Below, piece by piece: positions 49,446 to 60,029 of a stretch of 64,000 nt of DNA. A program made the translations under genes and the position numbers. Each line of letters begins with the position of its first letter. The stretch's first letter is position 1. The notes under the pieces are model-generated. The model was not told the origin of the DNA, did not search any database, and worked only from the letters and a program-made list of their open reading frames with translations. The stretch covers positions 6,962 to 70,961 of the forward strand of contig JAAOMT010000375.1 of assembly GCA_016748015.1 (NCBI GenBank), written 5' to 3'. This stretch comes from Geosiphon pyriformis (Eukaryota > Glomeromycota > Glomeromycetes > Archaeosporales > Geosiphonaceae).

Positions 49446-49514
49446 CACGTGCTACATACTATTCACTCATTGGTCTATTATTCTCCTTATATCTGTTTTT
49501 TTTTATGAGTAACA

Positions 49515-49530
49515 TTATTTTCTCCTTTTT
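49515..49530 (-). promoter_or_regulatory. Polypurine tract of element A
   Basis: Read on the minus strand, AAAAAGGAGAAAATAA directly precedes the 3' LTR, the usual place for plus-strand DNA priming. Confidence 0.7.
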
Positions 49531-49558
49531 AATATTGAGCTCTGTTGAAATCTTTATT

Positions 49559-50140
49559 CTAAATTAGCTTTAATACTTTTTTTTCTAATATTGTTTGTTC
49601 AACTTTATTTTTCACATCTTTTACTTGTACATTGTTCATTCTTCCCCATTGGTTAATGGTTATGGTTTCCATGTCAGAGTGTAATAGTATGTCTGGATAG
49701 TTCTGAAATATATTGTAAATTGTTCTCACATGTAGTGTTGAGTTTGGTTTTTTTCCAATAAATTTTTCAATTTGCCATATTATGTTTTGGTTAAATATTC
49801 TCTTGGATTTGTCAATATACAACTCCTGAATATTCAACTTCTGACCTAATTGGTAGTAACAGTATGATATTGAAAGTTGTTCTGTCTATTGCTTCCAATT
49901 CTCTTTTGTAAGTTCTTCTGTTGGTGCCATAATAAGTATTTTCCCAAAAGTGTCTTTTACTTTTTCTATTATGTTATCTGACCAGTTTTTATCATTCTTT
50001 GGTAACCACTAATATGGTGTATTCTTTGTCTTTCTTTTGGTGTTTTGATAGCAAATTGTTTAGTTGTTAACAATAATTTCCATGTCTAAAGATTGTTGAC
50101 TTAAGGCCTGGAATAATTGTTAAGCTATGGTATAAATATG
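49559..50140 (-). pseudogene. Element A: C-terminal Pol extension of unknown function
   Basis: After the integrase the same frame continues for about 190 codons (with stops) to TAA near 49,559. Readable pieces: NWSDNIIEKVKDTFGKILIM and TEELTKENW (49,900-49,990), and the 92-residue open part containing IIWQIEKFIGKKPNSTLHV and TITINQWGRMN. No chromodomain or known domain recognised. It may be an integrase tail or a separate late ORF. Confidence 0.5.
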
Positions 50141-50149
50141 ATCTGGTAT

Positions 50150-51330
50150 TTCCATTTTTTTTGGTTGCTTTTGTCATGTATACTGTCTCTTTATATACTC
50201 TTTTATTGTTTAATTTTATGTGTTTGGTCCAATAATTATGATTGGTTTCAGATCTTGTGGAATCTTATCTGGTTGGACTAGTATTTATTGTACTCCCAGT
50301 TGTGGAATGTTATTGGTAGATGATGATGCTATTTGGTGATATGGTTTCAGTCGATTACTATGTGCTGCTTTGGCTAAAATTTTATTGTCCCATCTTAATT
50401 TATAAGCTCCATTTCCAAGAATTTCTTCTATGTAAAATGATCCATCCCATTTGGGGTCGAATTTTCCACTCCATTATTTTTCTGCTTTGGTATGATGTAG
50501 AAGTACTTTGTCTCCAATCTTGAATTCAAGTGGTTTATCTAGTAATTAGTTATTGTGTTGTTTTTTTTGGTTTTCTTGAGCTTTTTGTATGTTATCAGCT
50601 TTTCATTATCTGTTTTCTAGTGTTTCCATTAAGTCATATGTTTTTCTTAACAATGTTTCTTGGAAATTAGCTTCTGTTATTGGTTCAATTGAATATGTAT
50701 TGACCTTTATCTCAACTGGTAATGTTGCTGTTCTACCATATACCAATTCAAATAGTGTTGCTTGTATGGTATTTTGCTTCATTGTCCAATAAGCAAATAG
50801 TACTGATGGTATGAACAAATTCCATTCATCTTGGTTTTTTTGACTGATTTTGGCGATTGCTTTACACAATGTTCTATTGAATCTTTCAACTAGTCCATTG
50901 GTTTGTAGATAATATGGTGATAATAATGGTCTTTTTATCCCAAATTTCTAACTTAATTTTGTTAATGTTTTATTCACAAAATGAGTTTTTTGATCTGATA
51001 GTAATTCTTTTGGACATCTATGTTGACAAATCAAATTTTGATGGATGAATTTAGCAACAGATTTTACATCTGCTCTTTGAATTGCTTTTGTTTTTGGCTA
51101 TTTTGTAAGAGAGTCTATAGCCACTGCAATATATCTGTTGCCTCTACTGGTGATTGTTAATGGTTTAACTAAGTCAATTCCAATGTGGTTAAATGGTTGT
51201 CCTACTTTGATTGGTCTTAATGATTCACTGAGTTTTGTTTTTCCTCTTCTTTGACAAGCATCACAACTTTGAACATATTAGATGATGTCTGGATACATTA
51301 ATGACCAATAGTATTTTTTTCTGGTTCTTT
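50150..51330 (-). pseudogene. Element A: integrase
   Basis: Zinc region with EATIERTRKKYYW and SCDACQRR (51,250-51,345). DDE core: GIDLVKPL (first Asp, about 51,175), LLSDQKTHFVN (second Asp, about 50,990) and NGLVERFNRTL (Glu, about 50,885); all three catalytic residues are kept. C-terminal part with FKIGDKVLLHH and DPKWDGSFYIEEI (50,400-50,530), the GPY/F-like region. Several stops. Would insert the element cDNA. Confidence 0.85.
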
Positions 51331-51429
51331 CTATGGTTGCTTCTTTATGAAAATGTTCTGCTATTGGATCTAAGTGCATGTTAAACAATATTGTTTCTTT
51401 TTCTGATTCTGTAATTACTCTGGTTGGTT

Positions 51430-52900
51430 GGTCTAAATTTCTTCTGTTTTTCTGGTAAAGTATATTTTAATGATTGATAAAATATTTTGATTGCTGTTTT
51501 ATGTTGTTTTGTTTTTTTTGAGATAATTTCTACTTGAACAATTAAGTATTTATATAATGCTGAAGTTGTTGGTATTTTTGTGTATTCATTTTTTGTTATA
51601 TTTTTGGGTTGAAATGTTTTTAGATTTGTTTCATTTATGACAATCTGTTAGCATTTCCATTGTCTTTTCTCTTTTTATAATGTACTGTATAATTGAATGG
51701 TGAAAGTTCTATTTTCCATCTGGCATGGCAATTGTCTACAAATTCTTGTTTCTGGATTGAAGTCAATTCTTTGTGATCTGTATATATTTCAAACTTTTGG
51801 CTCAAGTATTCTTTCTATTTAATGACAGCCTAATAGATTGCTAAGTGTTTTAGTGCTGAAGTTCCATAGTTTTTTTCAGCTGGACTTAAACTTTTACTGG
51901 CATAAGCTATTGGATGCTCTCTTCTATCAGGTTTTTTCTGTAATAGTACTGCTCCCAATGCTTGACCTAATGTATCAGTAGTAATGATGAATGATTTGTT
52001 GTAATCTGGATACATCAATACTGGAGCTTGGATAAGCTTTCTTTTTAATGTATTGAATGCTTTTTGTTGAGCTTCAGTTCATTTATACTTTACATTCTTG
52101 GTTTGTAGATGGTAAAGTGGCTAAGCTAGTTTAAAAAAATCCTTGATAAAGCGGTGATAGTAGTCTGTGAATTCCAAAAATGCCCTTAGTTCTGGCAAGT
52201 TGGCTAGTACTGGAAAGTTCTTAACTACTTTGATCTTGTCTGGATCTGTTTTAATTTTGTTTTTGCTTACCACATGTCCCAAAAACTTGAGTTCAGTTTT
52301 TTCAAAGAAACATTTGGTTGTATTTAGTTTCAATTCAGCTTTTCTTAATCTTTCAAATACTTGTTGGAAATGATGCAAATGATCATCGAATGTTTTTGAA
52401 AACACATTGGTGTCATTCAAGTATACGACTACTGATTTCCATAGTAATTTAGTATAGACAATTTCCATGAGCCATTGGAATGTTGCTGGAGCATTCATCA
52501 AACCAAATGGCATGACTTCAAACTCAAAATTTTCTTCTCTTGTGGTAAATGCTGTTTTTTCTTTGTTAGTTGAATCCATGGCTACTTGTCAGTAACCACT
52601 ATCTAAGTCCAGTATTGAGAACCATTTATTTCCTCCAAAAGCATTGAATAGTTCTTGAATCTTTAGAGTTGGATAGCTATTATCTTTTGTTACTCCATTC
52701 AGTTTTCAGTAGTCTACACAAAAATGGATTTTTCTATTCTTCTTATAAACTAGTACTACTGATGACAACCATGGATTTATTGATGGCTGAATTAGCCTGT
52801 TGTCAAGCATCCAGTTGATTTCTTGACAAATGATCTTATGGCTAGCTAGTGGTACTCTGTATGCTTTTTGTTTAATTGGCATTGCATCTCTAGTCTTAAT
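51430..52900 (-). pseudogene. Element A: reverse transcriptase and RNase H
   Basis: RT from about 52,830: KIHFCVDY then TGA where B has Arg, ILDLDSGY then TGA where Trp is expected, FEVMPFGLMNAPATFQ, and the active site YLND at 52,412-52,423 in place of YLDD. Then FLGHVVSKNKIKTD and FLEFTDYYHRF. RNase H from 52,018: FIITTDTLGQALGAVLLQ, HPIAYASKSL, and IYTDHKELT. The catalytic Asp-to-Asn change alone should abolish synthesis. Confidence 0.88.
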
Positions 52901-52924
52901 TTGATGTCAGATGATGTTGGTTCG

Positions 52925-53156
52925 GCCAAATTTATTTTTGCTAGCAAAGATGTGGAAAATCTGGAATGTGATTTGGTGGTTGATCCTCAACTTCAGTGGT
53001 CAAATATCCAATAATAGTTCTTTTTGGTATTTCAATGACACTTCCAGTTGTGTTGTAGATGGGAATTTTGATGTTTTTTGGGCTTTTGGCTAATATGTAG
53101 AGATTAGTGAGTCCAATCTCCCCTGATTCACAAATAGTGGCTTTTGCTTCAAACAA
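52925..53156 (-). pseudogene. Element A: linker between dUTPase and RT
   Basis: Open segment with EAKATICESGEIGLTNLYI and VIEIPKRTIIGYLTTEVED. This N-terminal RT-connecting region is also present in B (59,000-59,280). A frame change lies between it and the RT at about 52,900. Confidence 0.6.
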
Positions 53157-53690
53157 CTAAGCCTGATTCTTTACTTCTCTTTTTATAGGTAACATATACT
53201 GGTCATATGGTAGAATGGAAATTGATTGATGAGTTGAGATAATTTCTTCTTTGTCAATAACTTTTTCCTCCACCATATTAACTGGTATGTCTATTCTATC
53301 TATTGATCCGAATCTTTGTATCTCTCTAGCAGTAATCTCTAATTCTTCCCTGTTTCCCACTAACACTAATTAAGCTATTTTTACTAGAGATATGAATATT
53401 GCTTGTGTTATCTTTTTGTTTGGCTCTATGATATAGGCCTTTTCAGAGTCATTTTGTAGCATAGCAATAATATTTCCTACATATCTTGGGTCAATTATTT
53501 CTCCTCTGATGTTGATTTCTTTTTTTGCTAGATTATTTTTAGATGCTAATTGAACCATAGTTGTTGCTGAAATTTTCAGAGCTATTTTAAGATCAATATA
53601 TGTGCACGAATTTGGTTTCAATTTGATGGCTTCTTTTCCTGGATATCTCAGATCAAACCCTACATCAGTATCATGTGCACGTTCTGGCAT
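53157..53690 (-). pseudogene. Element A: dUTPase domain
   Basis: Trimeric-dUTPase motifs in order: I, DTDVGFDLRYPG; II, ASKNNLAKK; III, GEIIDPRYVGNI with the catalytic Asp; IV, NKKITQAIF; V, AREIQRFGSIDR. A single stop near 53,367-53,369 divides the domain. The enzyme hydrolyses dUTP to dUMP and would limit uracil incorporation during reverse transcription. It is in frame with the Cys-rich region upstream and the RT linker downstream. Confidence 0.88.
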
Positions 53691-53714
53691 AATACTTTTA
53701 TTATTGTCACTATA

Positions 53715-54650
53715 CTATTTGAGTTCTTGCTCTTTAGATAGATTAGAAAGTGCAATATATATTTCAGGGTTTAAATTAGAGTCTGAATTGCTGATATTTT
53801 TGTTGCAATTTTGAGCAGAGCTAAAACCATTATTTTCATCATTGTTGTTGTTAGAGTTTGAATTGGGATTGAAAATTGATTCTGATTCTGATGCACAGTT
53901 GCTAATTGGTTCTTTTTCCTCTAAGATCATGTAGATCATGCATGGTGGTGGATTGTAAATAAGGTTACACTCATTACAATATTGAAAGTCATATGGAATC
54001 AAACAGTGGTTACATAGTTGAGTGTTGATTTTTTCCAAGCATTGCTCCTGCTCTTTTCTTGTAGATGCTAGCTTTTGATAGTGTTTGTGAAATTGTTTTG
54101 GATTCAGAAGATTTATAACTGGTTCTGGATTCCAGTCAAGTTTTATAGGTTCAGGTGGGTTATTTTTAATTGTTTTTATCTCTTCTGGTGTCACTCCTTT
54201 GATTTTGGCAAGTGTCATTTGCCAGATTTTGTTATCATTATGTGAATATCTGTCCAGACGTTTGATGGCTCATCTTTAGACAGTGTCTATGGGTGTTCCT
54301 TTTTTCACTCAGTCGCTTATGAGAATCGTGTATTGACACAATTCATTGCATATTTCCCTTCGCTCAGGAATGTCATTCCACATTCCTTTGTCCAGAAGAG
54401 TTTTTTTACAAGCCAAGCATGGTTCATTGTCCTATTTCCCAACCCATTTTAGCCTTCCAAAGTGTTTGATGATGCATGGGCAGCAGTAGAATTTTGTTGC
54501 CAAAGCATACTCCTCATCATCACCACAACAAGCACCCATTGATGACAATTTCTTGCTGCAATCAATGCATACCAGTTTTGGGTAGTGATAAGTGAATTGG
54601 TAGAGTGTAATATAGGAATTATAAATGGGGTTGTTGTCAGTTGTTGGTTC
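53715..54650 (-). pseudogene. Element A: Cys-rich module between protease and dUTPase
   Basis: Minus-strand Pol segment with two Cys clusters: VCIDCSKK, GACCGDDEE, FYCCPCIIKHFG, CLACKKTL, CNELCQY (54,320-54,580), then CNHCLIPYDFQYCNECNL and a further Cys (53,950-54,020). The tail before the dUTPase is Asn/Ser/Asp-rich. The spacing looks zinc-binding but I cannot assign a family. Stops at three or four positions fit Gln/Trp-to-stop transitions. B has the same module. Confidence 0.65.
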
Positions 54651-54654
54651 TTTT

Positions 54655-55500
54655 TCCTTCTCCTTTCCTTTTTCCTTTTTGTCTTCTTTTCATTCCCAAT
54701 TTATTTGTTCTTTCTGATCATTGTCAGTTTTCCAGGCTTGGTTGGCTTTCCAGATAAGTTTTTTGCTCTGCTTTCCTTTGCTGTTGTTGTTTCACAAAGA
54801 TACTGGCGGCAGTTCGTTGTGTTCAGTGTCAGCCCAGGAAACTTGGTAGGCTTTCCAAATAAGTTTTTTCTCCTCTTCCTCGAATTTGATAAGTGGAGTT
54901 GTCAAGTTGGTGGTTTTGAAATAGCCACACGTGACTGGTATACATGTGTGTCAGCTGTTCTGGCTAATTTGAAGCTCCTGCATATTCCAATCAAGCAATA
55001 CATTGGTTTTGTATAGCCAATTATTTCCAATGAGTGCTTTGGTATTGGGTGGCTTCCATGACCAGTACTTTGATTGGAACTATGATACCATTGACTTCAA
55101 TAAAAAAGTTGTTGATCTCACCAATGGGAGTTTTTGTTGCTCCATCAGTGGTTATGATCTTGGCACTAACAACACGATCAACTTGGCAACCTAATTGGTC
55201 TATGAGTTGTTTTGTAATGATGCTGCCAACTGATCCACTGTCTAGGATCAGTTTGATGGAGTGGCCATCAACTTTGGCATCAGTATACATGGCCATAAGA
55301 GGTTTTTTTTCAGAGCAGCTCCACTAAATAACAGTGTGATTGATGGTTCTTTGAGTTTAAATGAGAAAATGGCATCCAGTGATTCGTTCTTGGTAATGAT
55401 AGCTGGTAGAATGTTGCTAGTAAGCATTGGTTGTTGGTTGGTTTCTGGATTATTAGGTTGGGCGTTTTCTGTAGTAACCAGGAGACTTAAATAGTTCTGA
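54655..55500 (-). pseudogene. Element A: aspartic protease (retropepsin)
   Basis: MAMYTDAKVDGHSIKLILDS begins the domain; the active site is LILDSGS, followed by GCQVDRVV and TTDGATKTPIGEI (55,021-55,296). Two single-base indels relative to B shift frame: an A-run of eight near 55,303-55,310, and an extra A near 55,035-55,045. Downstream (54,655-54,960) a duplicated KLIWKA-type segment leads to the Cys-rich module. The protease would process Gag-Pol. Confidence 0.8.
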
Positions 55501-55879
55501 AAATTTGGGTTTTGGCATACTTAGTGCCCAAATTCCATTGTTGAGATCCTGCTGGTTGTGTGGAAGAACTGGGGATTGGTTAGTAAACTACCATCAATGA
55601 TCTTCAGCTTTGTTGGATCAATCTCAGCCTTTGGATTCCATTTTGAGGTAAGTTCTGTGGCAGTGTTTGAATTTGTTGGGGCTGATAGATTACCTAAGGC
55701 TGCAGCTGATAAATAGATTGTGACTGCAGCTAATAAATTTTCAGTGTTGTTAGTTGATAAATTGGTGCTTAATATATTGGTAGATAATAAAGTGGCTGCT
55801 GGGTCATAAGTATGTAATTCTGATGATATGGCTCTGAATTTGGTAGGTTATTTGGAATTTGAAACTGGCAATCGGAGTT

Positions 55880-57735
55880 TTGATATTGATTTTCCAATCA
55901 TTGATTATTTAAGTGATGGTGGCAATCGATATTGATTTCCCAATCATTGGTTATTTAAGCGATAGTGGCAATTAATATTGATTTCCCAATCATTGGTTAT
56001 TTAAGCAATGGTGGCAATCGATTTGTAGGTGTCTTTGTTTACCACAATAGTGGCAAACATGCATTTTCTGTTGCCACTGTTGATTGGTCGATGATAGTAG
56101 ATGCGACTGATTCTAAAAACGATTTGTGTTTCTGGAATTATTGTATTATTGTGGTGGTTGATAAATTGCGCGATTGTTAGCTAAGTATTTTTCTAATTTC
56201 TGATTAATGGAATCACTAAATTGTTTTAATTTGGAATCCAATTCAGATGATCCATTCATTACTAGGTTAATGGCTTAGGCATAATTAGCTTCGAGTTCAG
56301 CAGCTTCAAAATCTCAGGCATTTGTGATGGTTGCTTGCGGATTGATAGGATGTATTGGACGTATGCATTGCAGGATGCTACTGCATAATCTGCAAATAAA
56401 CTGATTTAGGATCTGGGCCACTGTGAAATAATTGGCATTGATGGCTTGGATCTGGCACAGATTTCTGTGGAAGTGTCCTAAGTAAGTAATAACTGCTTCC
56501 TTTTCTCTTTGTTTGATGGTAGTGAATGTGTTTGCTAGCCTGTTAATGCTGTTATTGTTGCTGAAGTATCTTAAGAACTCAATTTTGAATGCATTGAAAT
56601 CTTAGAATTTGTTGACCAAGCTTTGGTCCCATAAATCAGCAGTATCCTGGAAAAAATATGGGATAGCTTGCATGGCTCTGGTGTCATTCCATCCATTAGC
56701 TGCAATGGCTTTTTCTATATTATTTAGCCATACTTGGGCATCATCTTCTTTGCTGGTAAATTTTTCAAGTTTGGCTATTGATACATATGCCATTGGATCT
56801 AAGTTGTGTTGTGGTTGCTGCTGAATTTGTTGTTAAGATAGCAGTTGTGGCTGTTGTTGCTATTGGGCATTTGGTGGAGCTGGTGGTGGATTGATCATGA
56901 TTACTGGAGGTAAGTGCTGATTAATTACATTGGAATTTTGATTATTCTGATTTTCCAGAGTTTGATTAACCAGAGTTTTAATTTCTGAATGTTCTAGGAT
57001 CAGGTTTTGCTTATTAACTTCCCAATTGCTACTCTCTTCTTCCTTGGAGTTGGTTATTTCCCAAGGACTAATGGCTTTGAAATCTGGTTGTGGTGGTGGT
57101 GATCAAATTCCTGATGGCATTGGGGATTGTGATTTAAATCTCTTGAAATAATTGCCATATGTTTCTAATAACTCTGTCTTCTTTTGTTTACTTTGGAATG
57201 GGATTCTGTTTAGTGGCATTGTTGTGCTTGTTGTAGTTGTGTTTATTATATTGATAGTAATTCCAGGTGTGTGGTGATATGATGGATTAGCAGGTGAATC
57301 AAACCTTTGTTTCTTTTAAGTAGGTAGTTGGATTTGCTTTGGTGTTTTTGCTGGTGTTTGTAGTCTTTCTTTGCTTTTGTTTGCAAAAGTAATAAGAAAT
57401 CTCTGTTTGGTGTATTTTTCAATTTCTTTGTTTATTTCTGTAATTAGGGGTGCAAATAGGTAATTTTGTGGAAGGGTGGTGCTTTGGAGTAATTCACTGA
57501 AAAAGTTGTTAAAGGCAGATTCTGGATCTTCTTGGTCTTCCAAGTGATATACTACTCTTTTGTTGACATAGTAATTGAAAGCTGATTTAGTTGGCCAACT
57601 ATTATTTGTTAATCCAAAATGAGTGTGATAGTATTAAAATAAGAATTTTGCAAATCCTAAATGGTTTGTTCCTATTTCTTTGGATTCTGCCACTGTTTGG
57701 ATGATTATGGTTGGTGCTGTTTTCTGTAGAATTAT
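55880..57735 (-). pseudogene. Element A: Gag
   Basis: Open directly inside the 5' LTR; no clear ATG, so the start is uncertain. N-terminal part: GTNHLGFAKFLF, then a stop where B has Gln, and 57,316-57,543 (MEDQEDPESAFNNFF). The linker is Gln/Pro-rich. Retrotransposon-gag core at 56,602-56,793: KFTSKEDDAQVWLNNIEKAI and IPYFFQDTADLWDQSL. CCHC knuckle CHYCGKQRHLQIDC at 56,014-56,055. Forms the particle and packages RNA in active relatives. Confidence 0.82.
55883..56020. repeat. 46-bp tandem triplication in element A gag
   Basis: Three 46-bp units (55,883; 55,929; 55,975) with 'atattgatttcccaatcatt' and 'gtggcaat'. They lie just after the Gag zinc knuckle. Element B does not show the array. Confidence 0.85.
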
Positions 57736-57753
57736 ACCTCATAGGGAGCACCA
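57736..57753 (-). other. Candidate primer-binding site of element A
   Basis: Two bases inside the 5' LTR the minus strand reads TGGTGCTCCCTATGAGG. It starts with TGG (the complement of a tRNA CCA end). Element B has TGGTGCTTCTTGTGAGG at the equivalent place. The tRNA was not identified. Confidence 0.45.
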
Positions 57754-57755
57754 AA

Positions 57756-58644
57756 TGTTACAGATGCTTATTTGGGTCTCAAATCAAATAACAAATCTGT
57801 AACTTGGTGTTCAATATCTTGACAATGCTGGTGATACTAGTATGTTAGTTGTATCTAAAGGTTTTAGAGTTGAGTCTTTTGTATAATGGACAGAAATTCT
57901 TTGTTAATGTTATTTACAGTTGTCTTGTAAGTTGTTTCCAATTTCTTTTTCAGCTTGGTGGCCAGATTTATTCTAGCAGTCATGCCCTTCTGGTAAGCTA
58001 TCCATTAATATATATATAATTTTACCCTATTTCTGGGTCTTTTATCAGGCTATCCGTGATGTCAATTACTCAATGCTTTAATCCTTAACCAGTTAATATA
58101 TGACAGTAAAAATAAAAAAAATAAAAAAATAAAAGAAAATAAAAAAATAAGCCAAGACAATGTGCACGTTAGTATTTTATTAATAGCCATGATCAAAAGC
58201 TATTGTTCCAGCGTGGTTAAGTATCAATTACTATCAACATAAAATGTTGATAGTGGAGAATGAATTTGGATAGTGAATGATTTATTTATTTAATATTTTT
58301 GAATGGAAGATTTTTAACTAAAAGATTCTTTTTCTTTCTACTTCTAATGCTACTGTTATATATACATAATTGATGTTCTATAAGATCGCTCATATTCTTG
58401 AGCAATGTGCTATAATTTTTTGAACAATGCTCACATTGCTGAGTGATGTGCTCTAATTTTCTAACATTGCTCCATATTGCTAAGTAATATGCCATGTTTT
58501 CTGACATTGCTCCATATTGTTGAGCAATATGCTGTAATTTCTATTATTGCTCTATATTATTGAGCAATGTGTTTACATACTACATATTATTCACTCATTG
58601 GTCTACTATTCTCCTTATATCTGTTTTTCTTTTTATGAGTAACA
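57756..58644 (-). mobile_element. Element A 5' LTR
   Basis: 889 bp, TGTTACAGATG...GAGTAACA. Colinear with the 3' LTR but with many transitions. Its palindromic array is more degraded. In the minus sense this LTR would drive transcription of the element. Confidence 0.92.
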
Positions 58645-58648
58645 CTGT
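58645..58648. repeat. Element A target-site duplication, right (CTGT)
   Basis: CTGT directly follows GTAACA of the right LTR and matches 48,617-48,620. Confidence 0.8.
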
Positions 58649-59348
58649 CTTCACAAGTAACTCTGTTGAATTTTCTATAATCTACACAAAAACGGATTTT
58701 CTTGTTCTTTTTATAAACTAGTACCACTGGCAATAACCATGAATTTATGGATAGTTGAATTAACCCATTGTCTAGCATCTGATTGATTTCCTGTTAGATG
58801 ATTTCATGGCTGGCTGGTGGTATTTTGTATGCTTTTTGTTTAATTAGCATGGCATCTCCAGTCTTGATCTAATGCTGAATAATGTCAGTTCTGCCAAACT
58901 TATTTTCACTCATAAAGATATTAGTGAAATTTTTAAGTAGCATCTTGATTTACATATGTTACAGTGGATCTAAGTTTCCCAAGTTTATTTGTTTTAATTG
59001 TTCTGATTGAAGCAAATAGCATTTATTTCGTCTATATATAGCTTGTGATGTGATATCCACATATTCACATAGTTGTGAGAAGTCTGGAATGTGGTTTGGT
59101 AATTGGTTCTCAACTTCAATGGTTAAATATCTAATAATAGTTTTTTCTGGTATTTCAACAATATCTCCAGTTATGTTGTAAATGAAAATTTTGATATAAT
59201 GGTAGTTCTTAGCTAGTATATAGAGATTAATAAATCCAATCTCTTCTGACTCACAAATAGTTGGCTCTACTTCAAAAATCTGGGCTTGATTCTTTACTTT
59301 CCTTTCTATTGTTAATATGTACTGGTCATATAATAGAATGGAAATTGA
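58649..59348 (-). pseudogene. Element B: RT N-terminal part and linker
   Basis: Reads LDNGLIQLSINSWLLPVVLV and KIRFCVDYRKFNRVT, with the Arg that element A has lost to TGA. It ends at the CTGT target site. The linker upstream (59,050-59,330) matches 52,925-53,156 of A. Confidence 0.82.
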
Positions 59349-60008
59349 TTAATGGATGAAAATAATTTCTTTTTTGTCAATAACTTTTTTTTCTGCCATA
59401 TTAACTGATACATCTATTCTATCTGTGAATCCAAATTCACTAATCCTTCTAGCTGTAATCCCTAATTCTTCTTGGTTTCTTATTAATACTAACTGAGCTA
59501 TTTTAACTAAAAGCAGGAATATTGCCTGTGCTATCTTTTTGTTTGGTTCTATAATGTAGGTTTTTTCTGAGTCATTTTGTAGTATTGCAATAATATTTTC
59601 TACATATCTTGTATCAATTATTCCTCTTTGTATATTAATTCTCTTTTTTACTAAACTATTTCTGGATGCTAGTTGAACCATGGTGGTTGCTAGAATTTCC
59701 AGTGCTATTTTGAGATTAATGCAGATGTGCAAATATGGTTTCAATTTGATGACTTTTTTTTTTGGGTATCTTAGATCAAGCTTTACATCAGTATCATGTG
59801 TACATTCTGGTATAATACCTTCATTATTATTACTGAACCATTTCAGTTTCTGCTTCTTGATAAGATCAGGGAGTATAATGTATTGTTCAGAATTTAAATT
59901 GGAGTTTGAATCATTGTTATTTTGGTTGCCATTTTGAATAGAGCTGGAACCATTATTTTTGTTATTGTCAGTGTCAGAGTTTGAATCGGAATTGAATGTT
60001 GATTCCAA
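59349..60008 (-). pseudogene. Element B: dUTPase domain with Asn/Ser-rich leader
   Basis: 219 codons open. An Asn/Asp/Ser-rich leader, then dUTPase motifs: I, DTDVKLDLRYP (Gly-Phe replaced by Lys-Leu); II, ASRNSLVKK; III, RGIIDTRYVENI (catalytic Asp kept, Gly to Glu); IV, NKKIAQAIF; V, ARRISEFGFTDR. Unlike in A, the five motifs lie in one unbroken frame, although several conserved glycines are changed. Confidence 0.85.
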
Positions 60009-60029
60009 TTCTAATGCACAGCTGCTAAT

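Larger units (their letters stand above)
48621..49514 (-). mobile_element. Element A 3' LTR
   Basis: 894 bp. It holds an imperfect tandem array of palindromes (49,262-49,445) close to its U3 end, a TATATATA block at 49,229-49,237 and an A-rich tract near 48,985-49,020. Most differences from 57,756-58,644 are transitions. Confidence 0.92.
48621..58644 (-). mobile_element. Element A: complete Ty3-like LTR retrotransposon with dUTPase
   Basis: 10,024 bp with two LTRs (894 and 889 bp), TGTTAC...GTAACA ends, a 4-bp CTGT duplication, a primer-binding-site candidate, a polypurine tract, and the order Gag-PR-Cys-rich-dUTPase-RT-RNase H-IN-C-terminal extension on the minus strand. The RT-before-IN order puts it in Metaviridae. 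The LTRs differ at many transitions, so insertion is not recent. Every domain has stops. It is inserted in the RT of element B. Confidence 0.93.

Noticed and set aside
54585-55016. A plus-strand 143-residue frame with hydrophobic stretches
   Set aside because: Antisense to the protease/Cys-rich Pol region of element A, which has a coherent reading on the minus strand.
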